64,000 bases of DNA, taken from JACKFE01 sp050248735. Lineage in GTDB: Bacteria > Nitrospirota > Nitrospiria > Nitrospirales > UBA8639. Of the stretch, positions 1 through 8,555 are shown in pieces. A model generated the notes under the pieces. It was not told where the DNA came from, made no database searches, and saw only the letters and a list, made by a program, of their open reading frames with translations. A program made the position numbers and the translations under genes. Numbering within the stretch: position 1 is the stretch's first letter; every line of letters starts with the position of its first letter. Location: NCBI GenBank assembly GCA_050248735.1, contig JBFWRU010000013.1, positions 41,254 to 105,253 on the forward strand, written 5' to 3'.

Positions 1-176
1 ATGAGATCCGCATGATCTTTCGAGAGCCACTGAAGGGCTTCTTTCCCATTTGTCACTTCCCGGCAGTCTAATCCTTGTGACTCCAGGACCATTCGCAAGG
101 CTTCTCGGGCATTCCGGTCGTCATCGACCAATAACACTTTTTTAGCAATTGATGAGGTCATCATAGATGAAGCCAT
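1..176 (-). CDS. Response regulator receiver domain (cut by window edge)
   Basis: Reading the minus strand from an ATG at 174-176 gives a typical receiver-domain N-terminus: a hydrophobic beta strand followed by the acidic pocket (VLLVDDDRNAREALRMVL), then a segment resembling the second strand and helix of CheY folds. The phosphoacceptor aspartate and the output domain lie beyond the left edge, so the effector type cannot be told. Two further in-frame ATGs at 162-164 and 159-161 (the latter out of frame) make the exact start uncertain, and no strong ribosome binding site is seen. It probably belongs to a two-component system whose other genes are outside the window. Confidence 0.75.
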   Translation of the reverse strand, partial: MASSMMTSSIAKKVLLVDDDRNAREALRMVLESQGLDCREVTNGKEALQWLSKDHADL

Positions 177-331
177 GTGGTCTGAAAGTGATATATGACT
201 TTTTCTTAACCCTAACCCATTACATGACGGGATGGTCTATCCTCCAAATGGCCTAGCTGCAATCTTTTCCACATCTTGGTCTTTTTGAGAACGTAGATAA
301 ACTATTTTACGCTCATTAATGAGCAATTTCT

Positions 332-580
332 TTATTGAACCGAAGCTGGAACTTGCTGCCAGCCTTTCCTTTCCATGCACGCTTCAAAGGTATAAACCTG
401 CTTTGGCATAGTGCTTTCTCCAGTTCCTAATAAAACCCGTTGACAGGTATCTTTGTCGCTGGAAAAGGACGTTGCGGTGGCACCAGGTTTATACCACTTA
501 ACTGATGTGGAAAAACAGCCGGTGAAGGAGCATAAGAGTAATAACAAAACCACCCAGACTATGGTATTTGGCACTTTCAT
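332..580 (-). CDS. Small secreted lipoprotein, function unknown
   Basis: The 82-residue product starts at the ATG at 578-580, chosen because an AAGGAG ribosome binding site lies directly upstream; the longer open frame to 625 adds an unlikely hydrophobic leader. Residues 1-22 form a lipoprotein signal peptide with a strongly hydrophobic core ending in the lipobox FTGC. The mature part is about 60 residues, with two cysteines (DKDTCQRVLL and FEACMERKGW) that could form a disulfide. The FEACMERKGW ending resembles small envelope lipoproteins that carry a 'C-M-x-x-K-G-[YW]' motif. The specific role is not known. Confidence 0.7.
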   Translation of the reverse strand: MKVPNTIVWVVLLLLLCSFTGCFSTSVKWYKPGATATSFSSDKDTCQRVLLGTGESTMPKQVYTFEACMERKGWQQVPASVQ

Positions 581-704
581 CTCCTTGTCAAGAATAAGAC
601 TCCAAAGGAGGAGGAATATAAACACTTTTGGGAATTATTTCAATTCAAGAGGATTCCGCTGGCTCCAGAGTCAAAGGCACATTTGGCTCTTATCGTTTTA
701 GGTG

Positions 705-1490
705 TCAAAGATGCTCACTTAATTGCCCGAGGGCCCATGATGACCAAAAATGAACGGTAGGGGTAGGGTCAGTGTCTCGGGATTGTTGGAGGGCGGCAAT
801 TTCTCCTTTTCCTCCCAATTTTCCAAGCCGATAGGCTGCCTCTGCCCTCACACCAACATTAGGATCCTGAAGAAGAAGCGTGCGTAAGAGCAGTAACCCA
901 CGGGGGTCTCCCAATTCTCCCAACCCGGCCATGGCAGTTTGCCGAGTAAATGGGGCTGGGCTCTGAGCGGCCTCAAGAAAGACTCCATACGAGAAGGGGA
1001 ATGAAAAATGAGATAGCGCCTGAACAATAGCTTGTTGAGTGGAAGGGGTTGCAATACTCAAGGCTTGCTCTAATACCTTCAGGACTTCTTCAGAAGCCGG
1101 AGTTCGACCCAATGCCAGTGCGGCCGTTTGTTTCACCTTCTCAGAGGGATCCGCTAATGATCGAACCAGGGCGACGATGGCTTCCTGGCTGAGATGATCT
1201 CCAAGGTTCCCTAAGGCCCAGGCACTCCATTGACGAACTTCCTCATCCTGGTCGGTAAGGGATTCGACCAACCCGGTGATAGAGGTAGGATCAGAAATTT
1301 TACCAAGGGATAACGCAGCCGTTCGGCGGACCTCAGGTTGAGAGTCATGAAGGAGGGTTATTAACCGCTGGCTAATCTTGTCAGGAGGTTCTGGAGGAGT
1401 CTCCTGAATACATCCGGTGGCTACAATACATGCCACACCGATGAGGGGTAGTCCGAGGACACGAGAAAGGAAGGAAGGTGGGCCTGCCAC
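705..1490 (-). CDS. HEAT-repeat lipoprotein
   Basis: After a short hydrophobic leader ending in the lipobox VATGC, the protein consists of about six HEAT/PBS-lyase repeats, for example LLHDSQPEVRRTAALSLGKI and ESLTDQDEEVRQWSAWALG. Such alpha-solenoids are protein-binding scaffolds, here probably tethered to a membrane on the periplasmic side. I chose GTG at 1488-1490 because it starts 7 bp after the stop of the upstream TatA-like gene and leaves a normal signal peptide; the open frame continues to 1682, but that part overlaps tatA and reads like a shadow. Close spacing suggests cotranscription with the TatA-like gene. Product 261 residues. The start is less certain than the family. Confidence 0.75.
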   Translation of the reverse strand: MAGPPSFLSRVLGLPLIGVACIVATGCIQETPPEPPDKISQRLITLLHDSQPEVRRTAALSLGKISDPTSITGLVESLTDQDEEVRQWSAWALGNLGDHLSQEAIVALVRSLADPSEKVKQTAALALGRTPASEEVLKVLEQALSIATPSTQQAIVQALSHFSFPFSYGVFLEAAQSPAPFTRQTAMAGLGELGDPRGLLLLRTLLLQDPNVGVRAEAAYRLGKLGGKGEIAALQQSRDTDPTPTVHFWSSWALGQLSEHL

Positions 1491-1497
1491 AAAGACG

Positions 1498-2292
1498 CTA
1501 GGCAGAACCGGATGGTTCCTTGGGGGGTGGAGATTGCTTGGCCACTTCAATGGTATCCTGCATTTCTTTTTCAGCCGCCTGAAGTTCAGCTTGGATGGAT
1601 CGCATTTGAGGATCAACCGAATTCCGGATATCGGCCGCTGCATCCTTAAACGTACGGACGGTACTACCCAAACTTTCTCCAAGCGATTGCATGTCTTGTG
1701 AAGCGAATTCCGATTTTTTGGCCTTCAAGGCAGCTTGCTGGGCTTGGACGCGAGCCACGGCCTGTTTATTAACAACAGCCGCAGGTCGTTTCGCCAAGGG
1801 TTTGACCTGGGCTGCTTGAGGTAACCGTGGATATTGGGCTGAGACAACCGGAGGAGGTGCGGCCTGGCGATCTTCCATGGTCAAGGGCGAATTTTCGGCA
1901 CCCTGAGACGTTGAAGAAGGCTGAGAAGGAGCAGAAGTTGCAGCCTTGGGGGTCACAACCTGAGGGCCAGCACCCTGATAAAGAAGGGCAGCCGTTGTGC
2001 CAGGAGTCATCTCCGGCCCAGGCTGATAGGGCTGGTTTTTCGGCGGGGAAGGGGGAGTATCTTGTTGCTGGGCTATTGGGGGAGAGACTGCAGGCTCAGC
2101 AGATTGAGAAGGTTTGGCAGGGTCAGGGACATTGGGATCGATTTCTGGAGGAATTTCACTGACTTCCTTTTTGAAGCCTTTCAGGGCTTTTCCCACACCT
2201 TCCCCTATTTGAGGCAATCGTCCGGCCCCGAAAATAATGAGGATTATCACGAGGATAATCATTAACTCTGAAAACCCCATTGTCCCAAACAC
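1498..2292 (-). CDS. tatA: TatA-family translocase protein with a very long C-terminal tail
   Basis: Residues 1-45 are classical TatA: a short transmembrane helix, the hinge FGAGRLPQIGEGVGKALKG and an amphipathic helix with FKK. TatA forms the pore-like element of the twin-arginine pathway, which exports folded cofactor-containing proteins. The family is usually 60-100 residues, but this product has 264. Residues 46-165 are rich in Pro, Ala, Gln and Ser, and residues 170-250 are charged and alanine-rich, predicted helical or coiled coil. TatB proteins have longer tails than TatA, so a TatB-like role is possible. No tatC is in the window. A HEAT lipoprotein follows after 7 bp. Confidence 0.8.
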   Translation of the reverse strand: MFGTMGFSELMIILVIILIIFGAGRLPQIGEGVGKALKGFKKEVSEIPPEIDPNVPDPAKPSQSAEPAVSPPIAQQQDTPPSPPKNQPYQPGPEMTPGTTAALLYQGAGPQVVTPKAATSAPSQPSSTSQGAENSPLTMEDRQAAPPPVVSAQYPRLPQAAQVKPLAKRPAAVVNKQAVARVQAQQAALKAKKSEFASQDMQSLGESLGSTVRTFKDAAADIRNSVDPQMRSIQAELQAAEKEMQDTIEVAKQSPPPKEPSGSA

Positions 2293-2460
2293 GACGGGTT
2301 AATCCTTCCTTCTTTTCCGCCAAATTTCGCTCATAATCTCTTTCGACTCTATCTTCCCTGATTGACGAGTGTCAACCCAAATAGGGTAGTCTTCACAGAG
2401 GCTAAAGAATGGAATTGTTGGCCTTAATTGTCTGTTTGCAAACTCATAGAAAATCTGAAC

Positions 2461-2937
2461 ATGTCTCTCCTGACCACACCACAAATACCCCTATTTCGAA
2501 TTACGTTATTTTATGGGCCAGAGGCCGTTGTCGGTGCTTCCAATACAATACACTGTGTCTTTAATGTCAAAAAACGAAGCTGGAAAGGTGGAGTCCAAGT
2601 CGGGATTCAGTTGAAACGTTCCCAATTGGAGACCATGAATCAGCAATTCAATTATGTCTCGTGGTTGGGGCAGGTTCTCCAGAAGATTCCGGCTGAAGAT
2701 CGCCTGATCTACCAACAAAAGGGAGAGGACCTTTTGACGCAATTGATTTGCTTCTACAAATTGCAGGAATATATTCGTCAGGGCATTCAACAGGAGAATG
2801 TTCAGGTGAGCCCTGAACAACTTTTCCAAGAAACCCAGGAAACTGTTTATCAGCAAATGGAGGATATTAAACGGCAAATCCTGGTTGAATTGGATATTGT
2901 GGAGGGTTTTGATCCACAACATACCTCTGAGGCATAG
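2461..2937 (+). CDS. Conserved-looking hypothetical protein
   Basis: A 158-residue soluble protein of unknown function. I start it at ATG 2461 rather than the upstream TTG at 2428, which would add an atypical leader; neither has a clear ribosome binding site. The N-terminal third reads like a beta-rich segment (ITLFYGPEAVVGASNTIHCV, then VQVGIQLKR), and the remainder is long helices rich in Gln and Glu (YQQKGEDLLTQLICFYKLQ, YQQMEDIKRQILVELDI). It lies alone between the minus-strand tat operon and the next plus-strand gene. No recognised domain. Confidence 0.6.
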   Translation: MSLLTTPQIPLFRITLFYGPEAVVGASNTIHCVFNVKKRSWKGGVQVGIQLKRSQLETMNQQFNYVSWLGQVLQKIPAEDRLIYQQKGEDLLTQLICFYKLQEYIRQGIQQENVQVSPEQLFQETQETVYQQMEDIKRQILVELDIVEGFDPQHTSEA

Positions 2938-3032
2938 AGTTTGCTATAATTCACAAGGCTAACGATGATTCAGGGCCAAGGCCTAATTTAAATACATACA
3001 GTCGATTGATTGGACAAAAGGAGGGCATATTT

Positions 3033-3434
3033 ATGAATCACAGCAAGGGGTTTTTCGGGCAATTGATGAAACAGGGAATCAGTTTGGTGCTCTGTATGGC
3101 ATTCGTTCTGGTGACAGCGATTGGCATGCCGAATGTCAGTCTGGCTGCTGAAGAAGGGACTTCGGAAAGCAACGAGGCCATGTTGGGATTTGGAAGTGGT
3201 TTGTTGACCTTGGTTTATCTCCCGGCTAAGACCGTGTATGCCATATTGGGTTCTGTGGTCAGTGGGCTGACCTATGCCGTAACCGGAGGGGACTGGGAAA
3301 CCGCAAAATCGGTTTTTGAACCGAGTGTGTATGGAACCTATGTGATTACTCCGGATCATTTAAAAGGGAATGAACCGGTTCGGTTTTATGGATCTTCTCC
3401 CTATCAAGATGAACCATTGATGACTGAGAAATAA
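3033..3434 (+). CDS. Secreted hypothetical protein
   Basis: The start at 3033 follows a good AGGAGGG ribosome binding site about 7-8 bases upstream, so the open frame back to 3006 is ignored. Residues 1-38 form a Sec signal peptide with a long hydrophobic core and an A-x-A-like cleavage site near SLAAEE. The mature part contains a second hydrophobic, glycine-rich stretch (MLGFGSGLLTLVYLPAKTVY, ILGSVVSGLTYAVTGGDW) that could anchor it in a membrane, and a short C-terminus. Function unknown; possibly an envelope protein. The hydrolase gene follows 20 bp later and may be cotranscribed. Confidence 0.65.
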   Translation: MNHSKGFFGQLMKQGISLVLCMAFVLVTAIGMPNVSLAAEEGTSESNEAMLGFGSGLLTLVYLPAKTVYAILGSVVSGLTYAVTGGDWETAKSVFEPSVYGTYVITPDHLKGNEPVRFYGSSPYQDEPLMTEK

Positions 3435-3454
3435 TAGCCTGCCGTTTTTCTCCC

Positions 3455-4225
3455 ATGTATAAACCCATCATTGGTGTCACACCGGATTTTAATCCAGGGA
3501 CCCGCAAGGACATGGGGGGAAAAGAACCCACCTATTTTTTGAGGGCTCGATATCTCCAAGCGATACAAGAAACAGGGGGAGTACCGATCGTACTTCCCCT
3601 GGTCAGAGGCCGGAAACATCATCAGCAGCTGCTGGAGCGATTAGATGGTCTGTTGGTAACCGGAAGTGGCTGGGATCTTGCCCCTGAACTCTATGGTGAG
3701 CGCCAACAATTCCCATTTCAGCGGATGAGCGAAGAAAGGGCGCAGTTGGAATTAGGGCTTTCCCGGCTGGCCTTTTCTTTAAAAATACCCACTTTGGGAA
3801 TTTGTGGTGGCATGCAATCCATGAACGTAGCCTTAGGGGGGACGCTCATTCAGGATATTTCTTCCCAGGTTCACACCCAACTTCAGCATAGTCCTAAAAA
3901 ATCTGCCACGAAAATGGCCCATGCCATCCGGATTGAACCCAAAAGCTTGTTGCACCGGATCGCGAAAAAGCACACCATTCAGGTCAATTCTTCCCACCAC
4001 CAATCAGTCAAGGCCGTGCCAGACATTTTCCAGGTTACCGCTAGGACTTCTGACGAAGTCATTGAGGCCTTTGAGGCAGAATCCCATCCCTTTTGGATAG
4101 GCGTTCAATGGCACCCTGAATTTTTATATCGAAAATATCCCATTCAAAAACGATTGTTTTCAGCCTTTATTCGAGCGGCCAAACGGTATGGTTCTCAAAA
4201 AGAGAGCGAACTCGCTCCTCGTTGA
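3455..4225 (+). CDS. Gamma-glutamyl-gamma-aminobutyrate hydrolase family (class I amidotransferase-like)
   Basis: A 256-residue peptidase C26 / PuuD-like protein. It shows the family N-terminus KPIIGVTPDF, the GLLVTGSGWDLAPELYGE loop, the nucleophile elbow LGICGGMQ with Cys117, and the catalytic pair in GVQWHPEF (His220, Glu222). PuuD homologues release glutamate from gamma-glutamyl-GABA in putrescine breakdown, but many relatives act on other gamma-glutamyl compounds. No other putrescine genes are adjacent, so the substrate is open. Length is normal for the family and all three catalytic residues are present, so the enzyme should be active. Confidence 0.88.
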   Translation: MYKPIIGVTPDFNPGTRKDMGGKEPTYFLRARYLQAIQETGGVPIVLPLVRGRKHHQQLLERLDGLLVTGSGWDLAPELYGERQQFPFQRMSEERAQLELGLSRLAFSLKIPTLGICGGMQSMNVALGGTLIQDISSQVHTQLQHSPKKSATKMAHAIRIEPKSLLHRIAKKHTIQVNSSHHQSVKAVPDIFQVTARTSDEVIEAFEAESHPFWIGVQWHPEFLYRKYPIQKRLFSAFIRAAKRYGSQKESELAPR

Positions 4226-4253
4226 TCTTTTTTGAGCAACCTGTTGTAAAAAA

Positions 4254-4676
4254 TTAAGAAACAGATGAGTCCGGTGGACTGGAATTTCCGGTTGGTTCGG
4301 AGGTCAGGGTTGCGGGGGCTGTCCCGGTGGCTTCGGGTTTGCCCGTGGACTTTACTGCTGCCTCGGGTTTGGGAGCGGGGGGAGTGGCCGGTTTGGATGG
4401 TGGAGGGGGTTTGGGTTTTTCGGGTTTAATGCCGCCTTCCCAGTTCGGGCCGTGGTACATTTCATCGGCCAGTCCTGTTTGTTTCCATTTGGCTTCAAAA
4501 TCGGCTGCAGCTTTATTGGGTGTTTCTCCAACCCCTACCGTTCGATTCCAAGGGTACACCCGAGGGGAAATCTGGCAGATGGATCCTTCTTGTCGCATGT
4601 ACAGGGCGATGGGATTTCCCCGATAGGGCCCCAGGATAATATGTACCGTTCCCACTAATTCCGGTAAGGATTCCAT
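4254..4676 (-). CDS. Hypothetical protein with proline-rich tail
   Basis: A 140-residue protein of unknown function. The start at 4676 is preferred to the ATG at 4691 because TTAGGTAGG lies just upstream. Residues 1-85 look folded (VHIILGPYRGNPIALYMRQE, then MYHGPNWEGG), and from residue 86 on the sequence is Pro, Lys, Ala, Thr and Ser rich with no hydrophobic core, so it is probably disordered. The tail resembles the Pro-rich tails of periplasm-spanning linkers, but there is no membrane segment here. No neighbour suggests a function. Confidence 0.6.
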   Translation of the reverse strand: MESLPELVGTVHIILGPYRGNPIALYMRQEGSICQISPRVYPWNRTVGVGETPNKAAADFEAKWKQTGLADEMYHGPNWEGGIKPEKPKPPPPSKPATPPAPKPEAAVKSTGKPEATGTAPATLTSEPTGNSSPPDSSVS

Positions 4677-4834
4677 ATGCCTACCTAACAACTGAAAAAT
4701 GAAGCCAAAATTTAAAAGTTTGGTATAGTGCCATAGCCCTATCAGTAGTGCAAGATGGACCCAGATATAGAGGGCAAAATTTTTGAGTCTGATTAAGGGG
4801 TCAATGAACTAAATGAGGGAGCCTAATCCAGGAG

Positions 4835-5332
4835 TTACCGAGTTAACACGGAATCAGGGCCGGGGTCAGGTTCTGCTTTTTTGAGGAGGAACAGAGCCAG
4901 CATTAACACAATGATCACAATCACGTGAAGGCTCATATCCATCAGGTAATGGCGGAAGACTTCCTCCGGAACGGTGGATTGGTGGGAAAACTCTGCGCCG
5001 GCCGTCAAGATCCGTCTGACTGACGCGATGACACCGACATGAAGAAATGGCTCCAGGCGGATGCGGTCTGAATGCAGAAATCCAAGAACCGTTCGAAACA
5101 GTTCCAATAAAATAATCACCAACAAGAGATCATTCAGTAAAGTAATCGTGGCGGGAAGAAACGCCTGTTGCACCGACTGGACATAGGCAAACCAACTGTA
5201 TCCGAACACCAGCATGCCCACGAATAAAAAACTGAGACAGGCGGTGATATAGCCCCAGCGATCCAGCCACTGCATCCACCGGACCCATTGTTTGATCGAT
5301 TCCGGTGTCCAGCCCAGCATAGAATTTTTCAT
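4835..5332 (-). CDS. PsiE-family membrane protein
   Basis: A 165-residue protein with four predicted transmembrane segments (around residues 30-50, 65-85, 100-115 and 135-155). The central segment has the PsiE-type sequence LLVIILLELFRTVLGFL followed by FLHVGVIASVRRIL, a conserved signature. PsiE is named for phosphate-starvation induction in E. coli; the biochemical role is not established. The gene starts 3 bp after the stop of the upstream tandem-repeat gene (5336), so the two are probably one transcript. No Pho box was identified. Confidence 0.75.
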   Translation of the reverse strand: MKNSMLGWTPESIKQWVRWMQWLDRWGYITACLSFLFVGMLVFGYSWFAYVQSVQQAFLPATITLLNDLLLVIILLELFRTVLGFLHSDRIRLEPFLHVGVIASVRRILTAGAEFSHQSTVPEEVFRHYLMDMSLHVIVIIVLMLALFLLKKAEPDPGPDSVLTR

Positions 5333-5335
5333 GTG

Positions 5336-5722
5336 TTAGGCAGTTCCACTTTGAGAGGTATTGCCTTCATTCTGTGATCGTACTTGGCCAAAGGATAGAT
5401 CTTGGATGGCTCCCGACCGGATAGAGTTTCCGCAACACACAATTTCCTGGAAGCCGGCTCCACCATTCATGACCATCAACCGTAGACCGCAAGAATCGGA
5501 ACTAACTCTTTTCTCATCCAGGGTCATGCCCACCAGCAGTTGCCCTCTTTTTCTTCCGCGTCCCTGGCTCAGGGTGGGGACGATGTCTTCTTCAGTCAAT
5601 TCGTGTCCACAACAGACAATTTTTTCAAACCCCTCCCCTCCGTTCATGACCTTCAGGACCAATCCGCAAGAATCGGGGAACCGTTTATGCTCGTCAATGA
5701 TGTCTCCCTTTTTGAGTGCCAT
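5336..5722 (-). CDS. Two-repeat cysteine-motif protein of unknown function
   Basis: The 128-residue product is an internal duplication. Two copies of a module of about 30 residues share the pattern DSCGL-x-L-x-VMNGG-x-GF-x-x-IVCCG (residues 17-43 and 75-101), joined by a basic linker with GRGRKRGQ. Each module holds one single Cys and one Cys-Cys pair, which could bind metal or an iron-sulfur cluster or form disulfides; no signal peptide is seen, so a cytoplasmic metal or redox role is more likely than a disulfide-rich one. It immediately precedes the psiE-like gene. I do not recognise a named family. Confidence 0.7.
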   Translation of the reverse strand: MALKKGDIIDEHKRFPDSCGLVLKVMNGGEGFEKIVCCGHELTEEDIVPTLSQGRGRKRGQLLVGMTLDEKRVSSDSCGLRLMVMNGGAGFQEIVCCGNSIRSGAIQDLSFGQVRSQNEGNTSQSGTA

Positions 5723-5862
5723 TGCCCGTCTCCTCTAAATGATTATCGAATGATGCAGGTAAAAAAGTGAGGCTATTCGGCATATTTCAAATTATCTACC
5801 GCGTAGCTAAGCAAATTAAACAGGCGAAAGTCCAGAAACGTTGACCTGGCCTCACATCGCCC

Positions 5863-6951
5863 TCAGATCACAGTCCGGGCCTGTTCTTGTATCTGGGCAA
5901 GAAGATTTCGATGATCTGTGATACCGATTAGCTGCTTGATGCGGGTGGGGTCCACGGGTTGGAAGGGGTAGACAAATTGTTGCTTAACGGCCTGCAATCG
6001 AGCCTGCCGGGTTTCAATGGCCCGCACAGTGATGTCCCCTGAATCAACCGCCTTTCGGACAGCCTCAATGGCCTGGGTTTCCAGATCACGCGTTTTACAA
6101 ATGAGCAAGATGTCCACCCCGGCTTGCATGGACCGAACGGCGGCGTCCCCAACCGATGAATGATTCAGGATCGCCCGCATTTCCAAATCATCGCTAAAAA
6201 TCAGACCTTGGAAGCCCATTTCCTGACGTAGTAATTTCGACAGAATGGTATGGGACAGGGTGGCCGGATTACCGGGGTCAAGAGAAGGATAATGGACATG
6301 GGCAGTCATCATGGCTTGCAGACCATGATGAACGGCGTATCGGAAAGGTTTCAACTCCACGGCTTCCAGGCGTTCGCGAGAAGCGGTCACCACAGGCAGT
6401 TCCAGATGTGAATCCTTGGTGGTGTCACCGTGACCGGGAAAGTGTTTGCCGCAAGCCAACACGAGATGATCATGGAGTCCCGCAATGGTGGCGGCGCCCA
6501 TCAGGCCCACCAGTTCCGGGTCGGTACCAAAAGCTCGATCGCCAATAATGGGATTGGCCGGATTGGTGTGTACGTCCAGTACCGGGGCCATGTTCATATT
6601 GATGCCGACGGCCCGTAGTTCCTTGGCCGTTACCGCCGCAGCCTGATACGCCAACTCCGTGGAACCGGAATAGGCTACTTTTACAGCCGGGGGAAAAATG
6701 GTGAATCCTGAAGGGAGCCGGGAAACCCTCCCCCCTTCTTGATCGATCCCAATGAGCAGGGAGGCATCGCCGGCAATGTCCTGCAATTCGTTCGTGAGAT
6801 GGGCGATTTGCTCCGCATCAATTAAATTCCGGGAAAACAATATTACTCCGCCCGGTTGATATTCCCTGATCCAGGCTCGAAGGTCCGGAGTAACTTCCGG
6901 ACCTTCGAAGCCGATCATACAGAGTTGACCGATGCGCTGGGTGAGAGTCAT
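5863..6951 (-). CDS. nagZ: Beta-N-acetylhexosaminidase (GH3)
   Basis: A 362-residue glycoside hydrolase family 3 protein of the NagZ group. It shows the diagnostic KHFPGHGDTTKDSH loop with the catalytic His-Asp pair, the DQEGGRVSRLP active-site segment and the late nucleophile region FSDDLEMRAI, where the aspartate acts as nucleophile. NagZ removes GlcNAc from anhydro-muropeptides during cytoplasmic cell-wall recycling; no signal peptide is seen, in agreement. It is followed downstream on the minus strand by the psiE-like pair and preceded by pepA, with a gap of 35 bp. Confidence 0.9.
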   Translation of the reverse strand: MTLTQRIGQLCMIGFEGPEVTPDLRAWIREYQPGGVILFSRNLIDAEQIAHLTNELQDIAGDASLLIGIDQEGGRVSRLPSGFTIFPPAVKVAYSGSTELAYQAAAVTAKELRAVGINMNMAPVLDVHTNPANPIIGDRAFGTDPELVGLMGAATIAGLHDHLVLACGKHFPGHGDTTKDSHLELPVVTASRERLEAVELKPFRYAVHHGLQAMMTAHVHYPSLDPGNPATLSHTILSKLLRQEMGFQGLIFSDDLEMRAILNHSSVGDAAVRSMQAGVDILLICKTRDLETQAIEAVRKAVDSGDITVRAIETRQARLQAVKQQFVYPFQPVDPTRIKQLIGITDHRNLLAQIQEQARTVI

Positions 6952-6986
6952 GAAGTGGTGAAACCGCTAGGCCGCGTGAGCGGGTA

Positions 6987-8486
6987 TCATGATTTGTTCA
7001 GGAGAAATTGAATCAACAATCGGGTGCCGATGCCTGTGGGGCCTTTGGGGACATAGGCCCGTTCGGATGTGCTCCAATCGGTGCTTGCAATATCCAAATG
7101 AGCCCAGGGGTAATCTCCGATAAATTGTTTCAGAAACAGTGCGGCGGTAATGGTTCCGCCTCCCCGACCTCCGATGTTGCGCATATCGGCTACGTCGCTT
7201 TTGAGTTGTTCGAAATATTCATCCCACAAGGGCAGTTCCCATACGCGTTCCCCGGCGCCGTCCCCGGCCTTTCGTAAGTCCTGTTTGAGTGAATCGTCCG
7301 TCCCCAGCATGCCAATGGCAAATTGTCCCAAGGCTACCACACAGGCTCCGGTTAGGGTGGCGATGTCAATCACGCAGGCCGGTTTGAGCCGGCTGGCATA
7401 GGCCAATCCGTCGGCTAAAATGAGTCGGCCCTCGGCATCGGTGTTTTGGACCTCGACCGTTTTTCCGGAGAGCATGGTCAGGACATCACCCGGCTTGGTG
7501 GCTTTGCCGCCAGGCATGTTTTCGGTGACCGGCAGGATGCCGATGACATTCATCGGGAGTTTCAGTCGTGAGGCGGCCCGAACCGTGGCCAACACTTCTG
7601 CCCCTCCGGTCATGTCTGCCTTCATTTGTTCCATATTTTCGGAGGGCTTGATGGAAATTCCGCCGGAATCAAATGTGACGGTTTTCCCCACCAACACGAT
7701 CGGCTTTTGGGTTGCCCGTCCTCCCGAATAGGTCAAAATGATGAAGTGTGGGGGCTCGATGCTGCCGCGCGAGACGCCCAGCAGACCGCCCATGCCCATT
7801 TTTTCCATATCCTTTTTCTCAAGTACCTTCAGCCGGATTTTTGATTCCCTGGCGATCTTCCGGGCTTCTGCGACGATTCGGGACGGCTTCATGACATTGG
7901 CGGGGTGATTACACAGGTCTCGGACAAAGCAGGCAGCCTCCCCCAAAACTTTACCCCGATTGGCCCCTTCCTTTACCTCTGTGAGGTCAGATCCCTGAGG
8001 GGCGATGAGGGTGCATGTTTGCAAGTTTTTATCATTTCGGGAAGAATCCGTCCGGTATTCCGTAAAGCGGTAATCACCCAGGATGGCGCCTTCCACCAGA
8101 GCCTGTGCTACTAATTCGGAATCGCCGACCGATTTGGGAACTTCCGGCATCACGCAGGCAAACCCTTTGGCTTTTACTTGTCGCACGCGTTTTGAGGCGA
8201 TTCCCATGGCTTGTCGGAGGCGCTCCAGGGTCAATTCCTCCCTGGGACCCACACCAACTAGCAGGACCCGTTTGGCGGAAACTTTCCCGTTCATATGAAC
8301 CAGGGCTGCTTGATTCGGTTTTCCTTGGAATTCGCCGCTTTTGTGAAGGTCGGTCAATTGTCCTCCCAGAGTTTTGTCCAGAGTTTTGATATGTTTTTCC
8401 AACGTTTTTTCTTTTTCATAGTCCAAGCACACTAAGACTTCTGTTGCTGTTTTCGTGATCTCACCGCTTTTCACCTGAATATTCAT
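6987..8486 (-). CDS. pepA: Leucyl aminopeptidase (M17)
   Basis: A 499-residue cytosol aminopeptidase. The C-terminal catalytic domain has the two-metal signature: GKTVTFDSGGISIKPS with Lys and Asp ligands, MKADMTGGA, and the family motif NTDAEGRLILADGL. The N-terminal domain (to about residue 170) is the usual alpha/beta region. It trims N-terminal residues from peptides; E. coli PepA also acts as a DNA-binding factor, which cannot be predicted here. Length and all metal ligands are normal. The gene lies between queE and nagZ, in the same direction, and probably forms a unit with nagZ. Confidence 0.93.
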   Translation of the reverse strand: MNIQVKSGEITKTATEVLVCLDYEKEKTLEKHIKTLDKTLGGQLTDLHKSGEFQGKPNQAALVHMNGKVSAKRVLLVGVGPREELTLERLRQAMGIASKRVRQVKAKGFACVMPEVPKSVGDSELVAQALVEGAILGDYRFTEYRTDSSRNDKNLQTCTLIAPQGSDLTEVKEGANRGKVLGEAACFVRDLCNHPANVMKPSRIVAEARKIARESKIRLKVLEKKDMEKMGMGGLLGVSRGSIEPPHFIILTYSGGRATQKPIVLVGKTVTFDSGGISIKPSENMEQMKADMTGGAEVLATVRAASRLKLPMNVIGILPVTENMPGGKATKPGDVLTMLSGKTVEVQNTDAEGRLILADGLAYASRLKPACVIDIATLTGACVVALGQFAIGMLGTDDSLKQDLRKAGDGAGERVWELPLWDEYFEQLKSDVADMRNIGGRGGGTITAALFLKQFIGDYPWAHLDIASTDWSTSERAYVPKGPTGIGTRLLIQFLLNKS

Positions 8487-8555
8487 ACGCCTCCTTCAGC
8501 CATGAAAGTGAATAACCTGGTTCGAAAAATCGATCAGACATTTCCGGTGTACCAT

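Noticed and set aside
705..1682. Extended N-terminus of the HEAT lipoprotein
   Set aside because: The extension overlaps tatA and has no signal; GTG 1490 gives a proper lipoprotein leader.
2299..2484. Minus-strand 61-codon frame upstream of tatA
   Set aside because: Overlaps the divergent gene region and has no ribosome binding site or motif.
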